Source of the DNA: Methanothrix sp.
GTDB taxonomy: Archaea; Halobacteriota; Methanosarcinia; Methanotrichales; Methanotrichaceae
Direction of reading: 5' to 3'
DNA: 12,683 nucleotides
Assembly (NCBI GenBank): GCA_011620785.1
Contig: WOYM01000124.1
Coordinates: 1-12,683, forward strand
The notes below the pieces were generated by a model, which was not told the origin of the DNA, made no database searches, and saw nothing but the letters and a program-made list of their open reading frames with translations. The number at the start of each line of letters is the position of its first letter. Positions within the stretch are counted from its first letter, which is position 1. Both the position numbers and the translations under genes were made by a program. This document shows positions 5,747 through 12,683 of this stretch, piece by piece.

Positions 5747-6367
5747 ATGAATCTGAAGCTGGCAATGTTATCGATCATGATAATAGTGATCTTTGAGGCG
5801 TTTAATCCTGGTGTTCTGGCCGTTCCCGATGAAGCAGTAGGGCGAATTGTGAGCGTGATCAGCGCAGACTCACTGGGAATAGAGATGGTGATCAATGATC
5901 CCAGGACTGCAGGGGTGGACAGCGTGAAGCTGGCGGATATTGCCGCTCCATCCACAGTGACCCCGCAGGGAAAGGCGGCCAAGAAAGCGGCTGATCTATT
6001 ACTGAAGGATCAGATCGTTTATATCGATATCGATGAGAACAGCACTGAAGGCCGCAATGAATGGGGACAGATGGTCTGCGTAATCTATCTCATAGATTCC
6101 CGCTACCGTCCGATATGGCCCCCGGTGAACAGAATGCTAGTGGATGATGGCCATGCCGATCTTGTGGAAGACGGCAATAATGAGTTTAACTCATCTGCCT
6201 GGTGGGAGGATCCCATTCCCCAGGGATCGAAGGGGAACATATCAAAATATAAGGAAATTATGACAAGTCCAAAGGCATCATCCGAAAGCCCGAACAGCGC
6301 GAGCAGAAGCAGCGTTCTGGACATGGAGAGCAACGCCGGCCGGATCAACATCGGCTATCGCGCATGA
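5747..6367 (+). CDS. Exported staphylococcal-nuclease-fold protein, catalytically degenerate
   Basis: The 206-residue product starts with a hydrophobic signal sequence or anchor (residues 4-25, ending VLA). It then continues with a thermonuclease (SNase, OB-fold) domain at about 27-145 and a Ser-rich, low-complexity tail. It is clearly paralogous to the protein at 12189: both have PDEAxGR at residues 27-33 and NRMLVDxG near the domain end. Aligned to S. aureus nuclease, the catalytic residues are replaced: Arg35 by Lys61, Asp40 by Ala66, Glu43 by Ser69 and Arg87 by Gln108. It is therefore probably not a nuclease, although the fold seems intact, with conserved core strands and no frameshift. 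The RBS GAGGT lies four bases before the ATG. It might bind nucleic acid or a surface partner, which is inference. Confidence 0.8.
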   Translation: MNLKLAMLSIMIIVIFEAFNPGVLAVPDEAVGRIVSVISADSLGIEMVINDPRTAGVDSVKLADIAAPSTVTPQGKAAKKAADLLLKDQIVYIDIDENSTEGRNEWGQMVCVIYLIDSRYRPIWPPVNRMLVDDGHADLVEDGNNEFNSSAWWEDPIPQGSKGNISKYKEIMTSPKASSESPNSASRSSVLDMESNAGRINIGYRA

Positions 6368-6392
6368 GCCGGGCAGATGCAAGCTGGCCGCA

Positions 6393-6438
6393 GATTAGTC
6401 AACTGCCGCGCCCTTCAGAATGCGGTGGTTGACTAATC
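6393..6438. terminator. Long-stem hairpin between convergent genes
   Basis: GATTAGTCAACTGCCGC (6393-6409) pairs with GCGGTGGTTGACTAATC (6422-6438): 17 bp, of which two are G-U in RNA, around a 12-nt loop. It lies between the convergent nuclease-like gene and the ABC permease gene, four bases from the permease stop. There is no T-run, so it may act as a bidirectional terminator or as a 3'-end stabiliser. Confidence 0.55.
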
Positions 6439-6442
6439 CTGA

Positions 6443-7228
6443 TCAGTTCACCTCAGTGGTCTCGAATAGATATGCTCCCAGGAACAGCATTGCCGCACAG
6501 CATACCCCCAGAACGGCAAAATCAGTAAGTGGCGAGAAGGCGCTCATGCCTATCAGGCAGTATCTCAGTCCATCCACACCATAGGTGAGGGGATTGAAAT
6601 AAGCCAGGATCTTGATGATCTCCGGGAACTGGTCCAAGGGATAGAGCGCTCCGGAGAGGAAGAACAGCGGGAATATCAGGAAGTTCATGATCAGGCTGAA
6701 TCCAGACATATCCTCCATCTTGGACGCAAAGGCCAGGCCCAGGCCGATGAACGTCGTTGCTATGAGAATCATAAAGACCAGGGATAGAATCAGCCCCTGG
6801 ATGCTGGGAATGCCCATACCAAGCAGTATCCCCGAGAGCATTATGATCAAAGCCTGAAGAATGCCAGTGGTCAGGCCGCCAGCGGTGCGTCCCAGCACTA
6901 TCGCTATCCTGCTCACCGGCGAGACCATTATCTCCTTCAAGAAGCCAAACTCCCGGTCCCAGAGGACAGATAGGCCGGCAAATGTCGCCGAGAAGAGCAG
7001 AGTCATGCCTATGATTCCCGGGGTGAGAAAGCTCATGTAGTCCACTCCTTCGGGAATTCCGGGAATTCTGCCGATATTGTTAAAGCCAATCCCCAGGAAT
7101 GCCAGGAAGAAGAATGGAGAAGCAACCGAGCCGAACAGCCGGCTCTTGAGCCGGAAGAAGCGCAGCATCTCCCGCAGCCAGATGCTGTAGATGGCGTACA
7201 GATCGCCTTTGACCTTGTCTGCGATCAT
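6443..7228 (-). CDS. ABC-2 type exporter, membrane subunit (DrrB-like)
   Basis: This 261-residue membrane protein has about six hydrophobic segments (near 35-50, 65-90, 108-137, 145-168, 178-195, 236-255) and the ABC-2 permease signatures WDREFGFLKEIMVSPVSR (90-107) and NPLTYGVDGLR (212-222). It would form the channel of the exporter powered by the ATPase encoded just upstream; the two genes overlap by four bases (ATGA), indicating coupled translation. The cargo is unknown. DrrAB-type systems export drugs, lipids or polysaccharides in characterised cases. The divergent neighbour is a large surface protein, so a cell-envelope role is possible but unproven. Confidence 0.9.
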   Translation of the reverse strand: MIADKVKGDLYAIYSIWLREMLRFFRLKSRLFGSVASPFFFLAFLGIGFNNIGRIPGIPEGVDYMSFLTPGIIGMTLLFSATFAGLSVLWDREFGFLKEIMVSPVSRIAIVLGRTAGGLTTGILQALIIMLSGILLGMGIPSIQGLILSLVFMILIATTFIGLGLAFASKMEDMSGFSLIMNFLIFPLFFLSGALYPLDQFPEIIKILAYFNPLTYGVDGLRYCLIGMSAFSPLTDFAVLGVCCAAMLFLGAYLFETTEVN

Positions 7229-8259
7229 CTGCCGCCTCTGGGGAGAGCGATATCTGCACCCCGATCTTTGCCGCCGTTCTCTTTTATCTTCTTGCCAGTG
7301 TATTTGATGAATACATCCTCCAGTGTTGGTTTGTGCAGACCGACAGAGGTTATGACCGCATTGTTCCTGCTCGCTTCCAGCACCACTTCTGCTATTCTGG
7401 ACTGGGCATGATCAACATGAAGATTGATGCTTCCATTATCCGAGCAGATGGACTTGATCCAGGAGAATGACTGCAAAGACCGGACGAGAGCGTCCCCGCC
7501 GCTATCAGTCATCAGGGTTATGGTATCTGAACCGATGGTATCCTTGAGGCTCTCCGGCCTGTCCAAGGCCACGATCCTGCCGCTGTCCATGATGGCCACC
7601 CGATCGCACAGATAGTCCGCCTCCTCCATGTAATGAGTGGTGAGGATAATAGTCACATTCATCTCTTTGTTCATGTGGCCGATGTAATCCCAGATGTATC
7701 GCCTGGTTTGGGCATCAAGGCCGATGGTGGGCTCATCTAGAAATAGGACATGAGGGCGGTGCATCAGCCCCCGGGCGATCTCCAGCCGGCGTTTCATCCC
7801 ACCGGAGTAGTCCTGCATCTTGGTGTCTGCCTTCTCCTTCAGGTCGACCAGCTCCAGGACATCGGCGATTCTGGCTTTTCTGAGGGCAGCGTTCATTCCG
7901 TACATCCTGCCGTGAAAGTCCAGGTTCTCCCTGCCGGTGAGCATGCCATCCAGTGCTGGGTCCTGAAAGACGACCCCGATAGAGGATCGCACCTCGTTCC
8001 TCTCCCGGACGATGTCATAGCCCCAGACCCTGGCCTCGCCTGAGGTAGGGGTGAGCATGGTGGTGAGCATCTTGATAATGGTGCTCTTTCCCGCACCGTT
8101 GGCACCCAGAAGTCCGAAGAGCTCCCCCTTTCTGATCTGAAGGTCGATATTGTCTACAGCGATCGTCTCGCCAAACCTCTTGGTGAGGCCTCTTACAGAG
8201 ATTGCCGCATCATCTGCTGCTTTTGCAGGCATATCCCCGATATTGATATCCTTTGCCAA
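7225..8259 (-). CDS. ABC exporter ATP-binding subunit (DrrA-like)
   Basis: This subunit hydrolyses ATP to drive the DrrB-like permease. Every ABC motif is present: Walker A GANGAGKST (52-60), Q-loop Gln99, signature SGGMKRR (152-158), Walker B VLFLDEP (171-177) and H-loop His209. After the ~235-residue nucleotide-binding domain there is a C-terminal domain with the KPTLEDVFIKYTGK segment typical of the daunorubicin-resistance ATPase group. The start is uncertain. The longest frame begins with TTG at 8259, which abuts an AAGGAG; ATG at 8232 (Met10) is the only other candidate and would still keep the whole ATPase domain. It is cotranscribed with the permease and divergent from the surface-protein gene. 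Confidence 0.92.
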   Translation of the reverse strand: MAKDINIGDMPAKAADDAAISVRGLTKRFGETIAVDNIDLQIRKGELFGLLGANGAGKSTIIKMLTTMLTPTSGEARVWGYDIVRERNEVRSSIGVVFQDPALDGMLTGRENLDFHGRMYGMNAALRKARIADVLELVDLKEKADTKMQDYSGGMKRRLEIARGLMHRPHVLFLDEPTIGLDAQTRRYIWDYIGHMNKEMNVTIILTTHYMEEADYLCDRVAIMDSGRIVALDRPESLKDTIGSDTITLMTDSGGDALVRSLQSFSWIKSICSDNGSINLHVDHAQSRIAEVVLEASRNNAVITSVGLHKPTLEDVFIKYTGKKIKENGGKDRGADIALPRGGR

Positions 8260-8323
8260 CTCCTTACCTCATCGCTCCTGTTTGTCATCCATTCAAGCTG
8301 TATATGCCCCTTTCGGAATCAGA

Positions 8324-8332
8324 TTTATAAAT
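8324..8332. promoter_or_regulatory. Symmetrical TATA-like element between exporter and surface-protein genes
   Basis: TTTATAAAT reads almost the same on both strands and lies in the 146-bp divergent gap. Leftward it would start transcription near 8300 for the ABC operon. Rightward it could give a ~50-base leader for the surface-protein gene. Confidence 0.4.
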
Positions 8333-8369
8333 GTGAAGTCAAATAACAATAAAAAAGTCTGATTAGGAT

Positions 8370-8384
8370 AAAAGGCATATATAG
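8370..8384 (+). promoter_or_regulatory. BRE/TATA-like promoter of the surface-protein gene
   Basis: AAAAGG followed by CATATATAG is a good archaeal BRE-TATA match. Its predicted start point falls at about 8406, the ATG itself, so the mRNA would be leaderless or nearly so. There is also a GGGAG at 8395-8399, which would matter only for transcripts from further upstream. Confidence 0.5.
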
Positions 8385-8405
8385 CATCAGGTACGGGAGA
8401 TATCC

Positions 8406-11400
8406 ATGGACTATGTCAGGATCGGTGGAGTTTGTCTGCTTCTCATGGTTTTAGCTGCAGCTCTGCCAGCAGATGTATTGGCGCAAGCCTCTGAATCATC
8501 AAGCGGGGCAGCCCCAAGCATAAGCCATAGCCTGCTTTCAGGAAGCAGTGCACAGGAATCGTCGATTTCAGCAGAAACACTGTCCAAACGAAATATCGGG
8601 TTGAAGCCCCTGGGAAGCAAAAGCAGCGCTCCATCCAGTGCTGCGGCATCAGATCAATCCGCAGCCCAGGCGTCATCTGCCTCGGCTGCGACTGCAACTC
8701 AAGCGGCTACCGCTCCTGCAGCAGCACCAGCGACAACATCACAGATTAGCTCTTCTGCGCCTGCCCAACCGGAATCAAGCTCGCAGAACACTCCCCCAGC
8801 TGAACAGACCAGCAGTGCCTCTCAGCAGGAGTCTAGCGGGAGCGCCACCACTCCAGTATCTAATGACATCATCACTCCAGACCAGATCTCTCAGAATACT
8901 GTCGCCGCTGATGCGAGCACCGATAGCGCAGCAACAACCCCAGCAGAAGCTTCCAGCTCCGGCAGCTCAAGCACCGGTGGATCCGCAAGCGAGGTCGTCA
9001 CTCCTCCAGAGGACGTTGCAGCAGGAACGGTAGTTTCAGCCACTGATTCTGCAGCTGATGCCTCCACTGCGGCGGACGAGAATGCAACCGATGAACAATC
9101 AACGGATGAGCTGACCGCAGAGAATGAATCGCAGAATGAGACCGAGACAGAATCCGACGAGGCTGAGGAAGAAGAGATAGAAGAGGGGGATAATAGAATC
9201 TGGAGAGAGGGCCAGAGTCCTTATAAATACACCTGGACGCCAAAGACTTTCTCGGGATTCTTCTATGATCTGGAGAATGAGGTAGGCACAGAAAGGCTCA
9301 CAGTAGAACTTGAGCCCAATGAGCGGTCCCTTGAAACCGGCAAGATTTCCTATTCCACTAAGCCTGAGGCTACAGACTTCGAGTTCGACGACTGGGGAGA
9401 GTATGAGGTCATAGGCTTTATGGCTGAGAAGTACTTCGCGGGCTATAAGGCAAGCGACCTCATAAATGATGGTAGAAGCCTGATAAACGACGGCCAGTTA
9501 AGGCGTGTGCTGGTCGACAGCGACGAGGAGACGACTGTAACCACCGGATCGGTTCTCCCTCTGGAAGAGGGCTATGAGCTACGCATCAAGCAGATAGATA
9601 TCGATGGCAATAAGGTCTATATGGCCCTGGCTAAGGACGGGGATGAGATAGACAGCAAGGTCATAGACCCAAGCAATCTTGATAGCTCCACCTACAATTA
9701 TGAGGTTGAAGTATCCGGAGAGGATACATCACTGATCCTGGCCCATATCTCCAATGTCTTTGCCAGTACCGAGTCCGCCCTGGTGACTATCGACGGCCTC
9801 TTCCAGATCTCCGATACCTATGCCTCGGTGGAGGACGGCGACAAGTATGGCAAGATGGAGGTCAAGAGCGTATCTGATGAAGGAGTCGAGATGGAGAACG
9901 AAGACTCGCTCACCCTGAGAAGAGGAAGCACGGTGGAGATCTTCGGAGATGTCTCATTCCTTGTTGCCGATGCCGATGAGCTCCGGTTTGCCCCGTTTGT
10001 TAAGAAGACAGGGAGCTATGATGTCAGAGGCACAGTGATCGATCCATCAGAGACCAGCGAGTTCACCTGGAATCCTTACAACTTTGAGGGATTCTATTAT
10101 GATATAGACGATGACGTCGGCACTGAGAACATGACGATGAGGATCAGTGGCGGCAGTAAGATCGAAGAGGACGATCTGGAATACTCCACAAAATCCCAGC
10201 CGGTGAAGTTCGAGTTCAATGACTGGGGCAAGTACGATGTAATCGGCTTTATGGCGGACAAGTACTTTGCCGGCTACAACGACGAGACTGAGTTCACCGA
10301 TGAGGCCAGCATTATAGGGGAAGGCCAGTTGAGGCGCGTCCTGACGGACAGCGACGACAGCCGCACCATTGCCAGCGGATCTGTCCTCTCTTTGGAAGAG
10401 GGCTATGAGCTGCGCATCAAGCAGGTGGACCTGAACGGAAATAAGGTCTATCTCGCTTTGGCCAAGGACGGAGATGAGGTGGACAGCAAGGTAGTCACTC
10501 CATCCAGCGATCCGACTGACGGTTCGTCCAATTATCTATACAAGATAGATATGGGCGGGGAGAAGGATGTTCCACTCATCGCTGCTCATGTCGAGAGCGT
10601 GTTCAGGAGCACTGAGTCAGATCTGGCTACAGTGGATGCCATATTCCAGATATCCGATAGCCCTGAGTCGGTTGAAGAAGGGGAGATGCACGGCAAGATG
10701 AAGGTAGATTCCCTGGATTATGACGGCATAACCCTGACCAATGACGGTACCATAAGCCTGTCCAGGGGTAAGGATGTCGATATCATGGATAACCTGAGGA
10801 TTCAGGTTGCAGATAGCGATAAGAGGCTGCTGGCCCCAATTGCCACCAAGACTGGTGAGGGAACTGCAATGTCCTTGACGGTCTCTGATGCAGTTGTGGA
10901 CAAAGCAGCCCAGATTACCGTCCGTTCTGGAACTTCAGCCCTATCCGGTGTAGCGATATCAATCGATGGCAGCACCATTGGAACCACCGATTCAACCGGA
11001 TCGATCAGCTACACCCCAACGAGCACAGGCACTCTGAAGGTTGTCGCCAGGAAGACCGGCTACAATGATGCTACCGCCGATATGGTGGTAAGAACTGCAG
11101 AGGAGGCCTCACAGCTTGCCGCTGCTCAGAGGGCAAATGTCACACTGGCTAATCAGCTTATTCTCAATGCCCCGGCAGAGGTATCAGCTGGAGAGAACTT
11201 CTTGATAACCATCACCGAGGGCATAAACCAGACACCCGTGGCAGAAGCACAGATCCTCTTGGATGACAATGAGATAGGAAACACCAGCTCTCAGGGTACC
11301 TTCACTTATGCCGTCAATTTGACAGGAGAGCATTCCCTGAAGGTGGAGAAGGAGGGATACAGTTCCGCCAGCAGGAAGATAATGGTGACCTCGGCATTGG

Positions 11401-11792
11401 AAGTTATGGACTTGACTCTGCCCGAGACGGCTAATGCCAAGCAGTCCATGAAGATCTCGGCGGTTGTGCATAACAAGGGCAGCGAGGTGGATACCATCAC
11501 CCTTAATCTGATGGTAAACGATACTCTCGCCGAGAGCAAGAATGTGACTGTAAAGGCGGGCGAGAACAGCACGGTGCAGTTCAGCTACAATCCAGATGAG
11601 ACGGGATTGCATAGGTTCAGCCTGAATGGAAAAGCCGGAACAGTGAATGTGGAGGAGGCGCAAACCAGCAACTGGCTGATAGGCCTTATCATCGTTTTGC
11701 TCATTGCCATCGGGGCAGGAATCTATCTGTATCAGACCGGAGAGCTGGATAAGCTGCAGCGGCAGGTCAAGAAGATGATGCAAGGGCGATAA
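8406..11792 (+). CDS. Large membrane-anchored S-layer-domain surface protein
   Basis: The 1128-residue protein has, in order: a signal peptide (1-26, ALPADVLA-Q); a Ser/Ala/Thr/Pro/Gln-rich stretch (28-225) likely to be extended and glycosylated; an acidic segment (225-262); two tandem S-layer duplication domains (~270-540 and 547-818); three Ig-like domains (~822-896 and 913-996, both carboxypeptidase-regulatory/PEGA-like, then 998-1083, CARDB-like); one membrane helix (~1091-1109); and a short basic cytoplasmic tail. The S-layer domains are the type found in Methanosarcinales surface proteins such as Methanosarcina acetivorans MA0829 (DUF1608), where they form the paracrystalline coat. Here the low-complexity stalk is N-terminal and Ig-like domains replace the usual membrane-proximal tether. 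It may be the S-layer subunit or an accessory surface protein. Several N-x-S/T sites suggest N-glycosylation. Confidence 0.88.
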   Translation: MDYVRIGGVCLLLMVLAAALPADVLAQASESSSGAAPSISHSLLSGSSAQESSISAETLSKRNIGLKPLGSKSSAPSSAAASDQSAAQASSASAATATQAATAPAAAPATTSQISSSAPAQPESSSQNTPPAEQTSSASQQESSGSATTPVSNDIITPDQISQNTVAADASTDSAATTPAEASSSGSSSTGGSASEVVTPPEDVAAGTVVSATDSAADASTAADENATDEQSTDELTAENESQNETETESDEAEEEEIEEGDNRIWREGQSPYKYTWTPKTFSGFFYDLENEVGTERLTVELEPNERSLETGKISYSTKPEATDFEFDDWGEYEVIGFMAEKYFAGYKASDLINDGRSLINDGQLRRVLVDSDEETTVTTGSVLPLEEGYELRIKQIDIDGNKVYMALAKDGDEIDSKVIDPSNLDSSTYNYEVEVSGEDTSLILAHISNVFASTESALVTIDGLFQISDTYASVEDGDKYGKMEVKSVSDEGVEMENEDSLTLRRGSTVEIFGDVSFLVADADELRFAPFVKKTGSYDVRGTVIDPSETSEFTWNPYNFEGFYYDIDDDVGTENMTMRISGGSKIEEDDLEYSTKSQPVKFEFNDWGKYDVIGFMADKYFAGYNDETEFTDEASIIGEGQLRRVLTDSDDSRTIASGSVLSLEEGYELRIKQVDLNGNKVYLALAKDGDEVDSKVVTPSSDPTDGSSNYLYKIDMGGEKDVPLIAAHVESVFRSTESDLATVDAIFQISDSPESVEEGEMHGKMKVDSLDYDGITLTNDGTISLSRGKDVDIMDNLRIQVADSDKRLLAPIATKTGEGTAMSLTVSDAVVDKAAQITVRSGTSALSGVAISIDGSTIGTTDSTGSISYTPTSTGTLKVVARKTGYNDATADMVVRTAEEASQLAAAQRANVTLANQLILNAPAEVSAGENFLITITEGINQTPVAEAQILLDDNEIGNTSSQGTFTYAVNLTGEHSLKVEKEGYSSASRKIMVTSALEVMDLTLPETANAKQSMKISAVVHNKGSEVDTITLNLMVNDTLAESKNVTVKAGENSTVQFSYNPDETGLHRFSLNGKAGTVNVEEAQTSNWLIGLIIVLLIAIGAGIYLYQTGELDKLQRQVKKMMQGR
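8487..9191 (+). repeat. Low-complexity Ser/Ala/Thr-rich coding region
   Basis: This encodes residues 28-262 of the surface protein. The composition is dominated by Ser, Ala, Thr, Pro and Gln and shifts to Glu/Asp over the last ~40 residues. No exact repeat unit is visible; the pattern is compositional. Such stretches are typical O-glycosylated stalks and tend to vary in length between strains. Confidence 0.75.
9213..10025 (+). repeat. S-layer duplication domain, copy 1
   Basis: This encodes residues 270-540. Landmarks shared with copy 2 are WxPxxFxGFxYD, FEFxDWGxYxVIGFMAxKYFAGY, GQLRRVLxDSD, EEGYELRIKQ and KVYxALAKDGDE. The two copies are offset by 277-278 codons, with near-identical DNA in places (for example 9562-9580 against 10393-10411), so they arose by tandem duplication. 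Confidence 0.85.
10044..10859 (+). repeat. S-layer duplication domain, copy 2
   Basis: This encodes residues 547-818 and has the same landmarks as copy 1. It is slightly diverged, with short insertions near the ETEFTDE (627-633) and SSDPTDGSSN (700-709) loops. Confidence 0.85.
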
Positions 11793-11816
11793 AAATCGCT
11801 CTTTACATCTTTTTTT
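11786..11816 (+). terminator. Terminator after the surface-protein gene
   Basis: GCGAT (11786-11790) and ATCGC (11795-11799) form a short stem that overlaps the stop codon. A run of seven T residues follows at 11810-11816. The stem is short, but stem plus T-run fits an archaeal or intrinsic-type terminator. Confidence 0.5.
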
Positions 11817-11819
11817 ATG

Positions 11820-12188
11820 GCAGAACACCGACAATATAGCTTATGCTCCGGTGTGATATTCTTCCCCACAATTTTTTGGCTCATCCCTTAAATGACGTCA
11901 TCCAGCATCCATGATGCTCAGCGCGCAGATGATCAAGGAAAGGAAGCCTAGAGGCATTCATGAGAATGTGCAGTATGGATCTATATCGAAAACTATATAT
12001 CTCGGCAATTGACTATACACATAATGGCGAAAGTCGTTACATTCCCTCTCACACTCCATTTTATAACGGCTTTCCCCTCCCTCCTTTGCATTCATCCGAT
12101 CTGTTTATGCCACCACCTTCAAGAGCCCCGTTTGATCGTGCCACATTAAAATCCAGCTGAGGGGAAAGATACAAGAGGATCAGAAAGG
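11820..12188. other. Intergenic region with palindromes and an orphan promoter-like site
   Basis: No convincing gene is seen in these ~370 bases. They contain a perfect 10-bp palindrome ATGACGTCAT (11892-11901), an inverted repeat AGCATC-CAT-GATGCT (11904-11918), a strong BRE/TATA-like element (11987-12000), a pyrimidine-rich stretch (about 12040-12090) and a weaker TATA candidate ATTAAAAT (12145-12152) placed suitably for the downstream nuclease gene. Confidence 0.5.
11987..12000 (+). promoter_or_regulatory. Strong BRE/TATA-like element, target unclear
   Basis: CGAAAA followed by CTATATAT is close to the archaeal BRE-TATA consensus. The predicted start is near 12023. It could drive the nuclease gene at 12189 with a ~165-base leader, a small RNA, or a leaderless 41-codon frame beginning at 12024. 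Confidence 0.4.
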
Positions 12189-12641
12189 ATGGACAAGCCC
12201 ATGATACCGGGAAAAGCCCTCTGTACGCTTATACTATTGCTCTATATAGCCACAGTCTCAGGCGCTCCTGATGAGGCCTCAGGTAGAGTGGTTCTTGTTA
12301 CAGATGGAGATACCTTTGACGTCGAGATCAATAAGCATGATGGCCGCATCCAGGAGGATACGATAAGGATCAGGCTGGCGGACCTCGACGCTCCTGAACT
12401 CTACGGCGAGAGGGCCTGCAAAGAGGGTGAGTGGGCAAGAGACTACACCTACTCCTGGCTCATGGATAATATAGTGACTCTTGATATCGACGATGTGAAC
12501 GGCCAGGATGAATACGGTCGATGGATAGCAGTGTGCTATCTTGAAGACGGCAGAAACTTCAATAGGATGCTGGTGGATTCAGGAAATGCGACAATAAAGG
12601 ATTTCCGGAGCAATGAGTTCGATCCATATGGCACTTTCTAG
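12189..12641 (+). CDS. Exported thermonuclease-family (SNase-fold) protein
   Basis: The 150-residue protein has a signal sequence (1-25, ending VSG) and a staphylococcal-nuclease domain (~27-135). The catalytic set of S. aureus nuclease is conserved: metal ligands Asp41 (DGDTF) and Asp67 (LDAPE), plus Arg62, Glu70 and Arg111 (EYGRW). It should therefore be an active calcium-dependent DNA/RNA hydrolase outside the membrane, perhaps degrading extracellular nucleic acid. It is a paralogue of the protein at 5747, with the same PDEAxGR motif at residues 27-33. The ATG at 12189 has GAGG about ten bases upstream; ATG at 12201 (Met5) is an alternative start that keeps the signal sequence. A TATA candidate lies at 12145-12152. 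Confidence 0.88.
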   Translation: MDKPMIPGKALCTLILLLYIATVSGAPDEASGRVVLVTDGDTFDVEINKHDGRIQEDTIRIRLADLDAPELYGERACKEGEWARDYTYSWLMDNIVTLDIDDVNGQDEYGRWIAVCYLEDGRNFNRMLVDSGNATIKDFRSNEFDPYGTF

Positions 12642-12658
12642 AAATCGAGTGATTTTTC
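12641..12658 (+). terminator. Terminator after the nuclease gene
   Basis: AAATC (12642-12646) and GATTT (12651-12655) pair around GAGT directly after the stop codon, within a T-rich stretch that continues TTC and CTTTTCC. The stem is weak and AT-rich. Confidence 0.4.
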
Positions 12659-12683
12659 AACTTTTCCAATACCATGATCGCAC

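Noticed and set aside
8638..9033. A + strand frame rich in Leu, Gln and Arg inside the surface-protein gene
   Set aside because: It is a frame-shifted reading of the Ser/Ala/Thr-rich region; the true frame is continuous for 1128 codons with a signal peptide and membrane anchor.
9213..10859. Tandem repeats resembling a CRISPR or satellite array
   Set aside because: The two ~815-base repeats are protein domain duplications in frame, with codon-level divergence, not an array with spacers.
11184..11834. A 216-codon - strand frame opposite the C-terminal domains of the surface protein
   Set aside because: It is antisense to recognisable Ig-like domains and the membrane anchor, with no domain of its own, and its start lies beyond the terminator region.
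11960..12160. A 66-codon + strand frame before the second nuclease gene
   Set aside because: It has no RBS, it spans the BRE/TATA-like element, and its composition (Pro/Ser/His-rich tail) looks like translated non-coding DNA.

Overview
The window looks like a chromosomal segment of a methanogenic archaeon of the Methanosarcinales, most likely Methanothrix (Methanosaeta) or a close relative. Three things support this: mfnB, a methanofuran-biosynthesis gene carrying all four expected active-site residues; a large surface protein with two Methanosarcinales-type S-layer duplication domains; and archaeal promoter elements (TATA/BRE-like) ahead of several genes. GTG and TTG starts are also used. 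The genus is inferred from recalled protein similarity, not from a search.

Layout. (1) 1-450: a small secreted Cys-rich protein with two internal curlin-like repeats, facing scpB across a hairpin terminator. (2) 556-1611 (-): scpB, with a C-terminal extension as long as its conserved core. (3) 1612-2605: a decayed patch with a cluster of palindromes, the first ~173 codons of a SNF2-type helicase, and, in another frame, the C-terminal end of a dicluster ferredoxin. Neither remnant looks functional. (4) 2632-4052: a HisA-like TIM-barrel gene (-) and mfnB (+), divergent and only 26 bp apart. (5) 4064-5638 (-): an exonuclease/endonuclease/phosphatase-family gene followed after 15 bp by a Nudix hydrolase gene, probably one operon. 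(6) 5747-6367 (+): an exported staphylococcal-nuclease-fold protein whose catalytic residues are all replaced. It shares a bidirectional promoter region with group 5 and ends at a 17-bp-stem hairpin. (7) 6443-8259 (-): a DrrAB-type ABC exporter with a 4-bp gene overlap. (8) 8406-11792 (+): an 1128-residue membrane-anchored surface protein (S/A/T-rich N-terminal stalk, two S-layer domains, three Ig-like domains, C-terminal membrane anchor). (9) 11793-12188: mostly non-coding, with a terminator and a strong orphan promoter-like element. (10) 12189-12641 (+): a second exported nuclease-fold protein, a paralogue of the one in group 6, with its catalytic residues intact.

Much of the window concerns the cell surface: four predicted exported or anchored proteins plus one exporter. 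I see no RNA genes, CRISPR arrays or intact insertion sequences. The most interesting items are the curlin-like secreted protein, the intact/degenerate nuclease pair bracketing the exporter and surface-protein genes, the extended ScpB and the unusual domain order of the surface protein.
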